The notes beneath the pieces are model-generated. The model was not told where the DNA came from, did not search any database, and saw only the letters and a program-made list of their open reading frames with translations. Position numbers and translations under genes: made by a program. 48,954 bases of DNA from Opitutaceae bacterium (GTDB taxonomy: Bacteria > Verrucomicrobiota > Verrucomicrobiia > Opitutales > Opitutaceae): contig JANQSC010000055.1 of the NCBI GenBank assembly GCA_028284235.1, positions 1-48,954 of the forward strand, in the 5' to 3' direction. This document shows, one piece after another, positions 1-8,132 of this stretch. How positions within the stretch are numbered: the stretch's first letter is position 1; the number at the start of each line of letters is the position of its first letter.

Positions 1-925
1 CCTGGGCGACGCGGACTTCCTTGGCCCCGGTGGTTTCAATGGCGGCGGTGAGGGCGGCGAACTCCGCTTCGACGGCGGCGGCTTCGCCGTCGAGCTCGAC
101 GATGAGGAGGGCGGTGGCGTCGCGTGGGTAGCCGGCGGATACAGCTGCTTCGGCGGCCTCGATGGCGAGGGCGTCCATGATCTCCATCGCTCCGGGCAGT
201 ATTCCGGAAGCGACTACTGTAGAGACGGCGTTGCCAGCGGCCTCAAGACTGTCGTAGCTGGCGAGGATTGTCTGGTAGGACTCGGGGATGGGCAGGAGGC
301 GTATTTGGATTTCCAATGCGATCCCAAGAAGGCCTTCGCTGCCGACGAAAAGGCCGACGCAATCGGGTCCGGCGTTTTCGAGGCTGTCATTGCCGAGCTC
401 CACGACTTCGCCGTCGGGCAGGGCGACGGTGATGCCGAGAATGTGGTTGGAGGTCATCCCGTATTTGAGGCAATGGGCGCCGCCGGAGTTGAAGGCGAGG
501 TTTCCGCCGAGCGTGCAGACGGTCTGGCTGGAAGGGTCGGGGGCGAAGTAGAGGCCGTAAGGGGCTGCTGCGGCGCTGATGGCGGAGTTGATGACGCCGG
601 GCTGGACGCGGGCGGAGCGGTTGTCGGGGTCGAGTTCGAGGATCTGGTCGAGTTGGTTGAGGCTGATGACGAGGCCGTCGTTGATGGGCGTCGAGCCGCC
701 GGAAAGGCTGGTTCCGCTGCCGCGGGCGACGAAGGGGATTTTGTGCTGGTGGCAGAGTTTGAGGGTCTGGACGACTTCCTCGGAGTTGACCGGCATGACC
801 ACCGCGGCCGGTTTTTGCCGGAATACAGTGAGTCCGTCCGAGACGTAAGGGGTGATGCGGGCGTCGTCGAGGTAGAGTCGATCCGCGGGGTAGATTGTTT
901 TGAGCTGTTCGATGAATTCGGACAT
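1..925 (-). CDS. FAD-binding oxidase, GlcD-like (partial, C-terminus off the window)
   Basis: Read on the minus strand from ATG at 925-923, this frame stays open to the window edge (308 codons), so the C-terminal part is missing. It begins [13 protein letters not shown] and carries the FAD-binding type 4 (PCMH) fold: the flavin pyrophosphate loop [12 protein letters not shown] near residues 67-78, then [20 protein letters not shown] near 130-149 and GSEGLLGI near 195-202. The family (glycolate oxidase subunit GlcD, D-lactate dehydrogenases) oxidises 2-hydroxy acids to 2-oxo acids with FAD and usually has about 470 residues, so roughly a third is lost. Which hydroxy acid it uses cannot be told from this half. 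No clear ribosome binding site precedes the start. It diverges from the sulfatase at 1051, and the 125 bp between them must hold both promoters. The family call is firm. Confidence 0.9.
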   Translation of the reverse strand, partial: MSEFIEQLKTIYPADRLYLDDARITPYVSDGLTVFRQKPAAVVMPVNSEEVVQTLKLCHQHKIPFVARGSGTSLSGGSTPINDGLVISLNQLDQILELDPDNRSARVQPGVINSAISAAAAPYGLYFAPDPSSQTVCTLGGNLAFNSGGAHCLKYGMTSNHILGITVALPDGEVVELGNDSLENAGPDCVGLFVGSEGLLGIALEIQIRLLPIPESYQTILASYDSLEAAGNAVSTVVASGILPGAMEIMDALAIEAAEAAVSAGYPRDATALLIVELDGEAAAVEAEFAALTAAIETTGAKEVRVAQ

Positions 926-1050
926 GGGACGCGCTGTGAACAAGGAAGGCGCGTTGAGCGGAAGAGTAAAGCCTGATGGAACGGTTTCTAAGACAATAGG
1001 GTTGAGCTTCGAAGGCGATCGCTCGATGCTCCGGTCACACTGACGAATTT

Positions 1051-2490
1051 ATGATACCCCGCTTCATTTTGATTTCGGCCCTTCTTGTCGGCTCCATTGC
1101 TTGGGCAGCGGATCGCCCCAATGTACTTTTCATCGTGTCGGACGACATGAACTGCGACTTGGGAGCCTATGGGCACTCGATGGTGCAAACGCCGAATCTC
1201 GACCGGCTCGCGTCCCGCGGGGTCCGTTTCGACCATGCGTACTCGCAAAACCCGGTTTGCAATCCGAGCCGGACGTCATTTATGACCGGCTTGTATCCGG
1301 AGCAGACGAATATCAATACCAACGCTGGCCATTTCCGCACGTACATCCCCGAAGTGCTTACGCTGGGACAGCACTTTCAAAACAATGGCTACTTCGTGGC
1401 TCGAGTGGGGAAGATCTATCACTATGGCGTGCCGACGAATATCGGCGAAAACGGAAACGACGACGCGGCCACCTGGCACCAAGTCCGCAATCCGATCGGC
1501 ATCGATAAAATCCGGGAGCCGGATCTCAACGTCATTGTGCCGGGAGCGCACTCGGGCGGTACCTTGAGCTGGCTCGAGATCGACAGCGAGGACGAGGAGC
1601 ACACGGATGGCCAAGGCGCGAACTACGCCATCGAGATGATGGAAGAGAATCACCCTTCCAAAACCGGTCGCCCCTTCTTTCTGGCCATGGGCTTCTATCG
1701 GCCCCACACGCCCTACGTGGCTCCGTCCCACTATTTCGACCTCTATCCAACAGACGCCATCGACCCGGTAATGCTCCATCCGAACGACCGCGACGACATC
1801 CCGAAAGCGGCCCTGCCGGACCGTCCCAATCAGCTTGATCTGACGATCGAGCAGCGAAAGGACATCATCCAGGCGTACTACGCGTCGATCACTCTGGTCG
1901 ACACTCAGGTAGGCCGTTTGCTCGACGCCTTGGATCGACTGGAGCTGGCCGACAACACCATTGTTGTATTCGTCTCGGACCACGGCTACCACCTGGGCGC
2001 GCACGGGCTCTGGCAAAAGAGCGACCTGTTCGAGGGCTCGACTCGGGTGCCGCTTATCGTGGCGACTCCCGGCGATGCGGGCGGAGCGCGGGGCGCGGCG
2101 ACAGAGTCGTTGACCGAACTGGTGGACTTGTATCCCACCCTGAGCGCTTTGTGCGGAATCGACACTCCCGCCCACGTGGTCGGCAAGAGTCTCGTGCCTG
2201 TTCTGAACGACCCGAGCGTTTCTTTGCGCGACACGGCCTACAGCGTTACCGAATGCCGTACGGTGCGTCGCTGGGACAACTCGAAATTCCTCGGTCGCAC
2301 GATCCGGACCGCGCGCTACCGCTATACGGAATGGGACGAAGGCTCGTACGGCGTCGAGCTCTACGACTACGAGCGGGATCCCGAGGAGTTCACCAATTTG
2401 GCGTACGACCCCGAACACGCGAATCTGATGCAGCAGTTGCGGCGCCGACTGCAGGCCCGCCAGGCGGACGCGAACGAAGATCGGTTCTAG
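1051..2490 (+). CDS. Secreted sulfatase, iduronate-2-sulfatase-like (S1 family)
   Basis: A 479-residue arylsulfatase-superfamily enzyme that hydrolyses sulfate esters, probably on polysaccharide. Residues 1-20 form a signal peptide (ISALLVGSIAWAA), so it acts in the periplasm or outside. Metal-binding D31-D32 (VSDDMN) is followed by the formylglycine signature C70-N-P-S-R74, in which the cysteine must be oxidised to formylglycine by a maturase. A C-terminal metal site is D310-H311 (VSDHGYHLG). The overall pattern (SDDMN, CNPSR, SDHGYHLG) is that of iduronate-2-sulfatase-like S1 enzymes; the true substrate is not readable. Length is normal for the family. The ATG at 1051 gives a clean signal peptide. 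No maturase lies in the window. A second sulfatase of the same type is at 24116. Confidence 0.93.
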   Translation: MIPRFILISALLVGSIAWAADRPNVLFIVSDDMNCDLGAYGHSMVQTPNLDRLASRGVRFDHAYSQNPVCNPSRTSFMTGLYPEQTNINTNAGHFRTYIPEVLTLGQHFQNNGYFVARVGKIYHYGVPTNIGENGNDDAATWHQVRNPIGIDKIREPDLNVIVPGAHSGGTLSWLEIDSEDEEHTDGQGANYAIEMMEENHPSKTGRPFFLAMGFYRPHTPYVAPSHYFDLYPTDAIDPVMLHPNDRDDIPKAALPDRPNQLDLTIEQRKDIIQAYYASITLVDTQVGRLLDALDRLELADNTIVVFVSDHGYHLGAHGLWQKSDLFEGSTRVPLIVATPGDAGGARGAATESLTELVDLYPTLSALCGIDTPAHVVGKSLVPVLNDPSVSLRDTAYSVTECRTVRRWDNSKFLGRTIRTARYRYTEWDEGSYGVELYDYERDPEEFTNLAYDPEHANLMQQLRRRLQARQADANEDRF

Positions 2491-2696
2491 GCGTGCGAGA
2501 ACGATCGAGTACAGGTCGGCAAAAATGGCCGCTATTGCACCTCGAGCGGTGATGTTAATTCGAGTTTCATATTGAGGGTCTGCCGTGAAAAAACACGTCG
2601 TTTCTCAAGTTGCTGATATGCAGTAATTAGTGGTATTCCTGACGAAAAATCGGACTCCCCGCCTTGAATTGGCGCGACTTAGGCTTATTGTGTCGC

Positions 2697-3326
2697 ATGA
2701 ATCCAATTACAAATCTTGCCTTTCGAATCGCGTTTGCTTTGGTTGTCCCGCTTTTTTGGGCGAAGACAAGTGTCGCGGAGATAGAAATCCAGGTCTCGGG
2801 CGAACCCGGGACGGGTCTCACGACGTGGACCTTTAGCGGTTCCGCCACTATCGAGCGTCTGCCGGTGACGGTGGACAACAACGACGATCAAGTCGGCTGG
2901 GGATGGCATGTCGGGGAGGTTCTTTTCAAAGGAAGGGACTCGAATATCGATTTCATCGAAACGACGGCGCGATTGAGCGACGGCGTTCGCGAATACGAGA
3001 TCGGTGGCGTGGGAACAGCGTTTGCCCGGCCGGATTCGGTTTTTGGAATTGCTTTGACGACTCTCATGAGCACGCGGTCATTCGCCGCGGGAACGACGCT
3101 TGAGTTTTCGGGTTCGGCCTTGGCCGCGATCGATATCGAGATGTTCAAGCGGGGAACGACGCGGGCGCTTACTTGGGTCGGTGGCGACTACGACCAAGGC
3201 GACTTGGGCATTCGCTTCGATGTCGTGTTTGAAGGCGATGTCGGCGCCGAGGCGATTGCAATGCAGGCGGGGGTAAAGAAGCCAGTCACCCGCGCGTTGG
3301 GGCGTCGTTCTTATTTAATAGAATAA
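2697..3326 (+). CDS. Secreted protein of unknown function
   Basis: I do not recognise this 209-residue protein. The frame is open from 2664, but the ATG at 2697 places a good signal peptide at the N-terminus (MNPITNLAFRIAFALVV, cleavage near SVAE), so I start there. The mature part is rich in short beta-strand patterns, Gly, Thr and acidic residues (for example SGEPGTGLTTWTFSGSA), like a single all-beta domain exposed outside the cytoplasm. Such sequences are often attached to PEP-CTERM sorting tails in related bacteria, but none is visible here: the protein ends RALGRRSYLIE. It stands alone, 206 bp after the sulfatase and 60 bp before the aldo/keto reductase, and need not share their function. 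The coding call rests on codon pattern and the signal peptide. Confidence 0.7.
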   Translation: MNPITNLAFRIAFALVVPLFWAKTSVAEIEIQVSGEPGTGLTTWTFSGSATIERLPVTVDNNDDQVGWGWHVGEVLFKGRDSNIDFIETTARLSDGVREYEIGGVGTAFARPDSVFGIALTTLMSTRSFAAGTTLEFSGSALAAIDIEMFKRGTTRALTWVGGDYDQGDLGIRFDVVFEGDVGAEAIAMQAGVKKPVTRALGRRSYLIE

Positions 3327-3386
3327 TCACCGATTGCGCGGTTGACCCGCGCGTGGAGAGGGCGAGAATGTCGAGCCATACCCGAT

Positions 3387-4295
3387 ATGAGCGAGACTGA
3401 ATCGACCCTCCGCTGCGACTTAGGCGACTTCGCCTATGGAACTTGGCGCCTCCTCGACGAGGATACGCCGCCCTCGGCCGACGCGCTCGCCGATCGACTG
3501 AGGCGATGCTTGGAAGCGGGTATTGAAGTTTTAGATACCGCTGAAATTTACGGGCGTTACCGGGTCGAGGAAGCGATTGGGAGCGCTTTAATGACGGATC
3601 CGGAATTGCGGGGGGCGTTCAAAATCGTCACCAAAGCCGGGATCGACGTGCCGTCGGACGAGAAAGCCCACGCGTCGATTCCGCAATACGATGCCACCGG
3701 CGCGAATCTGGTTCGCTGCGCGGAAAAGTCGCTGCGACTGCTCGGAGTGGATACGCTCGACTTGTTTCTTGTGCACCGTCCGGACTGGCTGACGCATCCA
3801 GAGGACACGGCGAGCGGATTGCAGCGTCTGCTCGACGAAGGCAAGGTCCGCCACGTGGGCGTATCCAATTACACCATCCACCAATTCGCGACGCTGGACA
3901 AGTTGCTCGACGGGCGCTTGGCGACTAATCAAGTGGAGTTCAGCCCGCTATGCATGGATCCGCTTTACGATGGCGTTTTCGATCAGTGCCTGCAGTCCCG
4001 CGTGCGGCCCATGGCGTGGTCGCCCCTTGGCGGCGGTTCCCTCTTTAGCGATCGAGAGGGAGCGGCCCAGCGGCTTCGTGCCAAGCTGGAGGACTTGTCG
4101 CCAAAATACGGGGACGCTCCCATTGACGCGCTCGTTTACGCCTGGATCTTGGCCACGCCTGCGCGCCCGATGGTGATTTTGGGCACGAACAAAGTCGAAC
4201 GCGTGGCGAGCGGGATGAAGGCGTCGGGGATAGCGCTCGAGCGCGAGGATTGGTACGCCATCTGGGAAGCGGCCCAAGGTAAGTCGGTGCCTTAG
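3387..4295 (+). CDS. Aldo/keto reductase, YdhF-like
   Basis: A cytoplasmic NADPH-dependent oxidoreductase of the aldo/keto reductase superfamily, 302 residues from the ATG at 3387. The frame extends upstream to 3342, but those residues do not resemble the family, so the later start is preferred. The catalytic tetrad is complete: D50 (LDTAEIYG), Y55, K83 (VTKAG) and H130 (LFLVHRPD). GVSNYTIHQF and QVEFSPLC match strands of the TIM barrel, and the C-terminal ILGTNKVERV matches the cofactor-phosphate loop. The closest remembered type is E. coli YdhF, whose substrate is unknown. It sits 60 bp after the secreted protein and 54 bp before the BI-1-like gene on the same strand. Family is certain; substrate is not. 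Confidence 0.92.
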   Translation: MSETESTLRCDLGDFAYGTWRLLDEDTPPSADALADRLRRCLEAGIEVLDTAEIYGRYRVEEAIGSALMTDPELRGAFKIVTKAGIDVPSDEKAHASIPQYDATGANLVRCAEKSLRLLGVDTLDLFLVHRPDWLTHPEDTASGLQRLLDEGKVRHVGVSNYTIHQFATLDKLLDGRLATNQVEFSPLCMDPLYDGVFDQCLQSRVRPMAWSPLGGGSLFSDREGAAQRLRAKLEDLSPKYGDAPIDALVYAWILATPARPMVILGTNKVERVASGMKASGIALEREDWYAIWEAAQGKSVP

Positions 4296-4349
4296 TTCGC
4301 CGGATTTTGGTCCTTGTATATGCGGCGGGATCTACCTAGGTTCCTCTGC

Positions 4350-5051
4350 ATGAGTTACGAAAGTTCCAACCCCTTTGTTACCGTCGCGGAAGCGGCTCCT
4401 TCGGCGCGAGCCGCCTTTATCCGCAAAACCTACATGCATTTGGCGATGGCGATTCTCGCGTTCATCGCCTTCGAGTTCGTCCTGTTCCAGACAGGGGCGG
4501 CGGTGGCGATCTATAACTTTGTATTCTCATTTTCCTACGGATTTATGGTGCTTCTGGGTGGATTCATGGTGGTTGGGTGGTTAAGCCAGAGCATGGCGTC
4601 AGGCTCGGCCAGCCGGAACGGGCAGTATGCCGGGATGGCGCTTTTCGTGGCGGCGGAAGGGATTATCTTCGCCCCGATGCTGGTGTACGCAGCGGTTCGA
4701 GCGCCGGGTGTGATCACATCTGCTGCGACCATGACGCTCTTGCTGTTTGGCGGTCTCACTGCGACGGCGTTCATGACGCGCAAGGACTTTTCGTTTCTCG
4801 GCTCGACGTTGACCTTTGTTGGCTTCGCCGCGCTGGGTTTGATTCTGTGCTCCTTTATTTTCGGCATTCAGTTGGGCACCTGGTTTTCGGTTGCGATGAT
4901 TGTGTTTGCGGGCGGCGCGATTCTCTACACGACGTCGAAGGTCATCCACAACTACCGCGAGGACCAGTATGTCGGCGCCTCGGTCGAGTTGTTCGCCTCG
5001 GTCGCGATGCTCTTCTGGTACGTGCTACGGCTGTTTTTGAGTCGCGACTAG
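4350..5051 (+). CDS. BI-1/YccA-family membrane protein
   Basis: A 233-residue integral membrane protein of the Bax inhibitor-1 (TMBIM, YccA/YetJ) family, with about seven hydrophobic segments (roughly residues 32-50, 55-80, 93-115, 124-142, 148-172, 178-195 and 210-230). Family features are the N-terminal FIRKTYMHLAMAI stretch and the closing YVLRLFLSRD. Bacterial members are calcium-leak or FtsH-associated proteins in the inner membrane. The conserved aspartates of the pH-sensing pair (in the LYDT-type and LYLD-type motifs of the last two helices) appear replaced: LYTTS has T194 and ELFAS has S217. The start at 4350 (MSYESSNPF) is chosen over 4314 because the earlier residues are unlike the family. 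A strong hairpin follows at 5080-5117. Confidence 0.88.
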   Translation: MSYESSNPFVTVAEAAPSARAAFIRKTYMHLAMAILAFIAFEFVLFQTGAAVAIYNFVFSFSYGFMVLLGGFMVVGWLSQSMASGSASRNGQYAGMALFVAAEGIIFAPMLVYAAVRAPGVITSAATMTLLLFGGLTATAFMTRKDFSFLGSTLTFVGFAALGLILCSFIFGIQLGTWFSVAMIVFAGGAILYTTSKVIHNYREDQYVGASVELFASVAMLFWYVLRLFLSRD

Positions 5052-5079
5052 TTTCGGCGCGAGTCGCTTGGATTTTGGG

Positions 5080-5117
5080 ATAGGACCTATGGGACTTATA
5101 AGACCTATAGGTCCTAT
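5080..5117 (+). terminator. Hairpin with 11-bp perfect stem, probable terminator
   Basis: ATAGGACCTAT (5080-5090) and ATAGGTCCTAT (5107-5117) are exact reverse complements around a 16-nt loop, starting 28 bp after the BI-1-like gene. A short U-rich stretch (TTGTTTTG) follows. Terminator function is inferred. Confidence 0.55.
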
Positions 5118-5208
5118 TGTTTTGGGTAAACAACGCTCGTTTTTATCACCGTTCGGTTCCCTCACTAGGAGTCCCTGCGCTGCAGGGCCAATAGGGATTC
5201 CGTCGAAC

Positions 5209-5227
5209 CCCCGACACAGTCGGCGGC
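5209..5227 (+). repeat. Dispersed palindromic repeat, copy 1
   Basis: CCCCGACACAGTCGGCGGC, with a 5-bp stem (CCGAC/GTCGG) around a 3-nt loop. The consensus CCCCGACAnAGTCGGyGGC fits this copy, 5355-5373 (opposite strand) and 31210-31228. A shorter CCGAC-AGG-GTCGG core is at 7929-7941. All lie between genes. Confidence 0.55.
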
Positions 5228-5354
5228 CGCGCGGAAAATGAGGTTATTGGCGCGGAGTGGATGTCTTTGGGAGTGTTCCGTCTGCGTTATTCCGAATTCA
5301 ATCGAGCCGAGAAACCTTTTTTCCCCGAGAATTCGGGACTCCTAGCCCCGGCTT

Positions 5355-5373
5355 GCCGCCGACTATGTCGGGG
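5355..5373 (-). repeat. Dispersed palindromic repeat, copy 2 (reverse orientation)
   Basis: On the minus strand this reads CCCCGACATAGTCGGCGGC, matching copy 1 at 5209-5227 except for the variable loop base. Confidence 0.55.
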
Positions 5374-5488
5374 TCCCTTATGGGATCGGGGCGATGACAA
5401 TTATTGTTATTTGTATTAGACTGACGGCGGAGTAGGCGTTTATAGTGGTTCCGTTTCTTAATCGTTATCCCTCCTAACAACTACCCCT

Positions 5489-6697
5489 ATGTCAGTTAAT
5501 CGAATCGATAGACGTTCCTGGTTTCAAAAGATGCTCTTCGGAGCGGGCGCCCTGGTCGGGCTCGACGCGGCGAGTCCGATAGTGAAGGCCGCTCCCATTA
5601 GTCCAAGGGACAATATAAAGGTGACCAAGATCGAGACCTTCGTGCTCAAGAATTCCTGGGTATTCGTCAAGATCTCCACCGACGCGGGCATAACCGGTTG
5701 GGGGGAGATGCTCAAGGACGACGCTAAGGCGTGCGCTGCGGGCGCGCTGGAGGTGGGCGACTACTTGATCGGGAAGGATCCCCGCCCGGTGCTGCACCAT
5801 TGGCAGGCGATTCATCGCGGCGCGTTTTACAGGGGCGGACCGATCAAGTCCGCGATTTCGTCCGGGATCGACCAGGCGCTTTGGGACATTGCGGGCAAGT
5901 GCTACGATGTACCCGTTTATAAACTACTAGGCGGGCCGACGCGCGAGAAGGCCTTTGTCTACGGAGTGCCCGACAAGAAGACCGGTGTGCGGGCGATGAA
6001 AGTGGGTCCGACCAGCACGCGCAAAGCGTTCAAGTACGCGGAGGGCTCCAAGTTCATCGGCGAGGTGGTCGAGCGTTTTGGAGCGCTGCGCGAGAAAATG
6101 GGCGAGGACGTGGATATCGGGATCGACTTTCACGGCGCGGTGCAGCCGACGACCGCGAGCGTGCTCATCAAAGAACTCGAACCGTACAAGCCGTGGTTCT
6201 ACGAAGAGATTGTTCAAGCGCTCAATGTCGACGTCATGGCGGACTTGGCCAAAAAGACGCATGTGCCTTTGGCCACGGGCGAACGGATTTTCTTGAAATG
6301 GGGATTTCGCGAAATTCTGGAAAAGAACGCGGCGATGATTTTGCAGCCGGACGTAAACTACGCGGGCGGGATTACGGAGTTGAAGGTGATCGCGGGAATG
6401 GCCGAAGCGTACTACGCGCCTTTGGCCCCGCACAATCCGAACGGTCCTTGCTCGCTGGCGGCAAGCTTGCAGATCGCGGCGTGCATCCCGAATTTCATGG
6501 TTCAGGAGCGGGGCGATCGCGAACACGATCTTCTGGCCGAACCGCTGCCTCCGGTCCGTGACGGCTATCGTCCGATTCCCACGGGCCCAGGGCTGGGTAT
6601 CACCATCGACGAGAATCGGATCGACGAGGAAGTGGGCGAGCCACGTGAGTACCTACCCCAGTACGACCCGGACGACGGTTCTGTCGTGGACTGGTAA
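5489..6697 (+). CDS. Tat-exported D-galactonate-dehydratase-like enzyme (enolase superfamily)
   Basis: A 402-residue mandelate racemase/muconate lactonizing enzyme family protein. The N-terminus carries a twin-arginine signal (D7-R-R-S-W-F12 followed by a hydrophobic AGALVGLDAA run), implying export in folded form to the periplasm, unusual for this mainly cytoplasmic family. Metal ligands are D213, E239 and E265. H215 (DFHG) and H315 (PHNPNGP) are the catalytic histidines. The spacings of these five residues (26, 26 and 50 from D to E to E to H) equal those of E. coli galactonate dehydratase DgoD, so dehydration of a hexonate-type sugar acid to a 2-keto-3-deoxy acid is likely. The exact substrate is inferred only. 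No Shine-Dalgarno sequence is visible; the start is preceded by TACCCCT. The NHL propeller follows 61 bp downstream. Confidence 0.88.
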   Translation: MSVNRIDRRSWFQKMLFGAGALVGLDAASPIVKAAPISPRDNIKVTKIETFVLKNSWVFVKISTDAGITGWGEMLKDDAKACAAGALEVGDYLIGKDPRPVLHHWQAIHRGAFYRGGPIKSAISSGIDQALWDIAGKCYDVPVYKLLGGPTREKAFVYGVPDKKTGVRAMKVGPTSTRKAFKYAEGSKFIGEVVERFGALREKMGEDVDIGIDFHGAVQPTTASVLIKELEPYKPWFYEEIVQALNVDVMADLAKKTHVPLATGERIFLKWGFREILEKNAAMILQPDVNYAGGITELKVIAGMAEAYYAPLAPHNPNGPCSLAASLQIAACIPNFMVQERGDREHDLLAEPLPPVRDGYRPIPTGPGLGITIDENRIDEEVGEPREYLPQYDPDDGSVVDW

Positions 6698-6758
6698 GCG
6701 TGACTCGAATACAAGTCGACGTTTGACGCCCGTCGACTCCTCGTGTTCGAATGTTTGG

Positions 6759-7883
6759 ATGATTCGATCCATCGGCTCTTCGATTTGTGTTCTCTTGTCA
6801 CTAACTACGGGGGCGATTTCGTCGTTTGGCCACGGGACTGGTCAGTCCCATCCTCATGCGGATCTCTCTTCGGACGGGCAGGTATTGGGGCACAACGGGC
6901 TGCGTTACCAGGTCGACTTGAATTGGGCCAAGGCGGATCCGGAGGTGGCCCCGGTGATCAACGCGCATGCTATGGCGGAGAGTCGCGACGGTTTGATTTA
7001 CTTGGTCACGGATCATCCGAAGAACGCGTTCCTGGTCTTTGAAAAAGACGGGGCCTTTGTCCGGTCGTTCGGCGAAGGTCTCGTGGGCGGCCACGGGATC
7101 GAGATCTTCGAAAAAGACGGGGAGGAGTTGCTGATTCACGTCGATTGCGGCTGGCATTTCGCCGCGGAAGGCTGGAACGCGACTCCGAGCAACGGGCGCG
7201 TGACGATCTTGAAGTTGGACGGGACGATTGTGAGGCAATTGCCAACGCCGTTCGAAATGGGGATTGGCGAAGCGGGCGATCGCCAGTTCATGCCTTGCGA
7301 CGTGGCGGTGACTCCAAGCGGGACTATTCTCATCGCGGATGGCTATGCGACAGATTATGTATACGAGGTGACCTTGTCCGGCGCCTTGGTGCGTCGTTGG
7401 GGCGGCAAAGCGGAGGGCGAGCCTTGGGGGTTGAACAACGCGCATGGGATTTCTCTCGACCTTTCCGATCCGAATCGGCCGCTGGTGTGGGTGCCGTCGC
7501 GCAGCGAGAATGTGCTGAAGGCGTTCACGCTGGAGGGCGAATTTGTCGAGTCGTTTGAATTGCCCGGGGCTTACGCGGGGCAGCTCTTTTTCCGCGACGA
7601 CAAGATCTACACGGCCGTCTGCTGGTCGAAGGAAGGCGGCACGGGCAAGCGATTGGGACAGTCCGGCTTTCTCCTGGTTTTGGACCGGGCGACCAAGCGC
7701 GTGCTCAGCGCTCCGGGAGGATCCGAGCCCACGTACTTGGACGGGGCGCTGCAACCGCTCTATCAAACTGAAAAGACATTTATACACGGCCACGATCTCT
7801 ACGTGGACAGAGAGGGAGCGATCTATTTGGGCGAATGGAACGCGGACCGGCGCTATCCGGCGAAACTGACATTGGTTGACTAG
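6759..7883 (+). CDS. Secreted NHL-repeat beta-propeller protein
   Basis: From the ATG at 6759 this is a 374-residue protein with a signal peptide (MIRSIGSSICVLLSLTTGA). The frame is open further upstream into the preceding gene, but that part is non-coding in character. Repeated blades follow the NHL pattern: NGRVTILKLDGTIVRQL, PSGTILIADGYATDYV, NNAHGISLDLSD, VWVPSRSENVLKAF and DREGAIYLGEWN. This suggests a six-bladed propeller, as in the lyase domain of peptidylglycine amidating enzymes and many secreted verrucomicrobial proteins. GWHF and GHDLYVD could be metal or ligand contacts, but no catalytic set can be assigned. It follows the exported dehydratase by 61 bp on the same strand and probably shares its transcript. 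Fold call firm, function unknown. Confidence 0.82.
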   Translation: MIRSIGSSICVLLSLTTGAISSFGHGTGQSHPHADLSSDGQVLGHNGLRYQVDLNWAKADPEVAPVINAHAMAESRDGLIYLVTDHPKNAFLVFEKDGAFVRSFGEGLVGGHGIEIFEKDGEELLIHVDCGWHFAAEGWNATPSNGRVTILKLDGTIVRQLPTPFEMGIGEAGDRQFMPCDVAVTPSGTILIADGYATDYVYEVTLSGALVRRWGGKAEGEPWGLNNAHGISLDLSDPNRPLVWVPSRSENVLKAFTLEGEFVESFELPGAYAGQLFFRDDKIYTAVCWSKEGGTGKRLGQSGFLLVLDRATKRVLSAPGGSEPTYLDGALQPLYQTEKTFIHGHDLYVDREGAIYLGEWNADRRYPAKLTLVD

Positions 7884-7928
7884 TTTGTAGTGAATTTTTG
7901 ACTGCGGGTGATGAGATTTGTCATCGCC

Positions 7929-7941
7929 CCGACAGGGTCGG
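7929..7941 (+). repeat. Short palindrome related to the CCGAC-GTCGG repeat
   Basis: CCGACAGGGTCGG, a 5-bp stem with a 3-nt loop. The bases just before it (TGTCATCGCCCCG, 7919-7931) are the reverse complement of 5388-5400, linking the two intergenic regions. A further 7-bp stem (GCCTCCG/CGGAGGC) follows at 7951-7970. Confidence 0.45.
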
Positions 7942-8030
7942 GTCTAGGATGCCTCCGCCGAGCCGGAGGCAAATAAGGATGTCTCCTGCGTCGACAAGTA
8001 AGGCGAGCTTCTAAGAGTTTGTAGATTGCG

Positions 8031-8055
8031 AAAAAACGCGCCGGGACGGCGCGTT
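8031..8055 (-). terminator. Rho-independent terminator for the minus-strand DUF1592-DUF1552 operon
   Basis: Read on the minus strand, AACGCGCC (8055-8048), a GTCCC loop and GGCGCGTT (8042-8035) form an 8-bp stem followed directly by a T run (complement of 8031-8036). It lies 78 bp past the DUF1552 stop codon. Confidence 0.75.
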
Positions 8056-8099
8056 CCACCTTTGGCGAGTCAAGGTGGAACCCGACGTCTCGTCGGGTT
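8053..8099 (+). terminator. Two overlapping hairpins between convergent genes
   Basis: GTTCCACCTT (8053-8062) pairs perfectly with AAGGTGGAAC (8072-8081). AACCCGACG (8079-8087) pairs perfectly with CGTCGGGTT (8091-8099). They lie between the convergent NHL gene and DUF1552 gene and may end the plus-strand transcript, or be part of a dispersed repeat. No T run follows the last stem. Confidence 0.45.
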
Positions 8100-8132
8100 T
8101 GCGCTAACGTACCTTCGTTGAGCGCTTTGTGG

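Larger units (their letters stand above)
5052..5488. other. 437-bp intergenic region with palindromes and dispersed repeats
   Basis: No convincing reading frame. The region holds the perfect 11-bp inverted repeat at 5080-5117. An 11-bp pair lies far apart: CTAGGAGTCCC at 5165-5175 and its reverse complement at 5335-5345. Two copies, in opposite orientation, of a short palindromic repeat (CCGAC-NNN-GTCGG core) lie at 5209-5227 and 5355-5373. The stretch CGGGGCGATGACA at 5388-5400 recurs in reverse complement at 7919-7931, in the next large hairpin-rich gap. The promoter of the dehydratase at 5489 must lie in the last part; I could not place it. Confidence 0.6.

Noticed and set aside
305-976. 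Long plus-strand open frame across the left end
   Set aside because: It is the antisense of the FAD-oxidase frame at 1-925, which has clear family motifs. The plus translation is a Gly/Val/Asp-rich shadow without any domain.
1276-2418. 380-codon minus-strand open frame
   Set aside because: It is antisense to the sulfatase with complete active-site residues, so it is a shadow.
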